Source: Paenibacillus sp. BJ-4 (GTDB taxonomy: Bacteria > Bacillota > Bacilli > Paenibacillales > Paenibacillaceae). From it: 64,000 nt of DNA. The notes under the pieces are model-generated. The model did no database searches and had not been told where the DNA came from. It worked only from the letters and a program-made list of their open reading frames with translations. Numbering within the stretch: position 1 is the first letter of the stretch; the number at the start of each line of letters is the position of its first letter. The stretch lies in contig NZ_JAIVEM010000006.1 in NCBI RefSeq assembly GCF_020404765.1, forward strand, positions 421,950 to 485,949. Reading direction: 5' to 3'. A program made the position numbers and the translations under genes. Below are positions 62,575 through 64,000 of the stretch, piece after piece.

Positions 62575-63734
62575 TTGAGTTTCTCGGATGATCAGCTTAT
62601 CTGTCTCCGGTTTGAGAATGAACTAGAGCATTTTATAAAGGCTGCTGTCCCTCCTATCTATGAGACTGCCCCATTCTTGTTTGATACCTACGATGATTAT
62701 GCAGAAGCGGCTAATAACGAGAAAGAACATTATGTCTATTCGCGTGGAACCAATCCTACTGTTCAAATTGCAGAGAAAATGATTGCTGCGTTGGAAGGAG
62801 GGGCAGCATGCAAATGCTTTTCTTCCGGAATGGCTGCTATCAGTGCTGCCTTAATGAGCAGCTTATCTGCAGGGGACCATCTAATTCTGGTCGGACATAT
62901 ATATGAAACCTCCGTTACCCTCGTCAAATACTTAACGAAGTTCAATATAAACTATACCATCGTGCATTCGACTTCTACGGAAGCGGTAGCTGAGGCCGTG
63001 ATACCACAGACCAGGGCCATCCTTATGGAATCTCCCACGTCGTTCACATTTGATATAGTAAACATCCCGGAAATAACTTCGCTTTGCAAAGCGAAGGGGA
63101 TCTGTACGATTATAGATAATTCATGGGCTACACCCCTTTTCCAAAAACCACTAGAATGGGGCGTTGATATCGTTGTTCACTCCGCATCCAAGTATTTGGG
63201 TGGCCATAATGATTTAGTTGCAGGGGCAGTGATCGCCTCCAAGGAAATTATGAACCGAATATTTTCCAAAGAATATGAGTTGATTGGCGGCTCGTTGGCT
63301 GCCTTTGAAGCCTGGCTGCTCATCCGGGGTCTTAGAACACTTCCGCTTCGAATGGAAGCCCATCAGAGGAATGCGCTGGTGGTTGCCCAATTCCTATCGG
63401 AGCATCCGGCCATCGCTAGAGTGAATCATCCCGGACTTCCTGCTCACCCTCAGTATGAGCTTGCATGCAAACAACTCAGAGGGTATGCCGGGTTATTCAG
63501 CTTTGAACTAAAGGATTCGGCTTACGAGGGTATCCGCAGAGTGATCAATAAACTGCGACTGATCCGGATCGGAGTATCCTGGGGATCCGTGGAGAGCCAG
63601 CTGATTTCACCCAACTACGGCTACAATAAGCAGGATTTAAAAAATCAACACATGCCCCAATCGCTATCCGTTTGGCTGTAGGGCACGAGCCTACCGAACT
63701 ACTGATTCAGGATTTGAATGCCGCTTTAAGTTGA
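62575..63734 (+). pseudogene. Cys/Met-metabolism PLP enzyme (cystathionine gamma-synthase/lyase-like), frameshifted near the C-terminus
   Basis: From TTG 62575 the frame gives 368 residues of PLP fold type I: YSRGTNPTVQ, FSSGMAAISAALM, the PLP-lysine motif VVHSASKYLGGHNDLVAG and GSVESQLISPNYGYN. At about 63650 it leaves the family: the frame ends LSVWL at 63681, whereas one added C in the CCCC run restores IAIRLAVGHEPTELLIQDLN and ends at TGA 63734, the expected C-terminus. So one base is missing, by mutation or by homopolymer sequencing error. Only about 20 residues are altered. Substrate (a cystathionine-like thioether) cannot be fixed. It is distinct from mccB at 38.4 kb. Confidence 0.7.
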
Positions 63735-63837
63735 ACGAGCACATGCCCGACAGGAGAGAGCGACCTGGTTACTTAGTATAAATACACAAATAAATGATGC
63801 AATAATAGTTAGATAATGTTATGGGAAATATTACAAC

Positions 63838-63866
63838 TTGTTTAATGGGTATAAACATGATAAATT
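63838..63866 (+). promoter_or_regulatory. Candidate rRNA operon promoter
   Basis: TTGTTT (63838-63843), 17 nt, TAAATT (63861-63866), just upstream of the rRNA leader. The gap from 63735 to here is AT-rich and empty. Confidence 0.5.
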
Positions 63867-63889
63867 ATATATCCAGCCAGTTAAATGGT

Positions 63890-64000
63890 TGTTGATTTGA
63901 TCTTTGAAAACTGAACAACGAGTGAGTAATGATTTTGTTCGCAAAATCAACAATGAGATATTTTATCTCGTCAGTTTCAACATGAGCTAATCGCTCTTTC
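63890..64000 (+). ncRNA. Leader of an rRNA operon (pre-16S), running off the window
   Basis: TTGATCTTTGAAAACTGAAC followed by AACGAGTGAG is characteristic of Paenibacillus/Bacillus pre-16S leaders. It is followed by GATTTTG-TTCG-CAAAATC (63931-63948), a perfect stem with a UUCG tetraloop, and GAGATA-TTT-TATCTC (63955-63969). The 16S gene should begin within a few hundred bases to the right; it is not in the window. Confidence 0.7.

Overview
The window looks like chromosomal DNA of a Paenibacillus (P. polymyxa-like) or closely related spore-forming Firmicute. This rests on strong GGAGG-type ribosome binding sites, sigma-A promoters of the TTGACA-N17-TATAAT type, CcpA cre boxes, Zur boxes, CUT1 sugar transporters without their own ATPase, GH32 levanases, and a pre-16S leader at the right end. 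No CRISPR array, tRNA gene, transposase or prophage gene was seen.

Layout. 0-4.2 kb: a QueG-like Fe-S protein, a secreted snapalysin-type metalloprotease broken by an in-frame stop, an aminoglycoside-phosphotransferase-like kinase and a methyltransferase. 4.6-16.8 kb: a fructan (levan/inulin) utilisation island. A LacI-type regulator and fructokinase run leftward; a CUT1 ABC transporter (two permeases, lipoprotein) and a cytoplasmic GH32 run rightward. After them come a LacI/LevR chimeric pseudogene, a textbook sigma-54 promoter, and a secreted 1189-residue levanase whose catalytic domain is interrupted by about 500 residues of binding modules. The secreted enzyme would cut levan outside the cell, the transporter import fructo-oligosaccharides, the intracellular GH32 release fructose and the fructokinase phosphorylate it. 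17-19.2 kb: a second metalloprotease paralogue and an ArsR-type gene with an internal deletion. 19.2-26.1 kb: a methyltransferase behind a leader terminator, and an oligopeptide ABC operon whose binding-protein gene is frameshifted. 26.1-28.2 kb: zinc-independent S14 under a Zur box, a CDF cation transporter, and a Nudix fragment. 28.2-33.3 kb: a catabolite-repressed operon for a uronate-containing polysaccharide (heparinase II/III-like, unknown 636-residue protein, GH88). 33.7-43 kb: RDD protein, DinG/XPD-like Fe-S helicase, DUF6509-like protein, MccA-MccB reverse transsulfuration pair, and a large alpha/beta hydrolase.

43.2-58.5 kb holds the most unusual content. Seven tightly spaced rightward genes encode a secreted/membrane vWA protein, a 1129-residue tubulin-like GTPase homologue, a 788-residue partner, a polytopic vWA protein, a small beta-rich protein, a zinc-ribbon P-loop GTPase and a 1019-residue GAP1-like membrane protein. 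A divergent pair (50-residue membrane peptide and zinc-ribbon membrane protein) sits beside them. The domains suggest a membrane-tethered, NTP-dependent assembly or conflict system with no assigned function.

58.7-64 kb: MarR regulator and MFS efflux pump, an unknown gene, a second Zur-controlled operon (zinc-free L33, unknown protein, zinc-free L31), a frameshifted transsulfuration-type PLP enzyme, and the promoter and leader of an rRNA operon running off the right edge.

Gene decay is concentrated at 1-28 kb and at 62-64 kb (nonsense, frameshift, internal deletion, end truncation); the tubulin/vWA/GTPase block appears fully intact.
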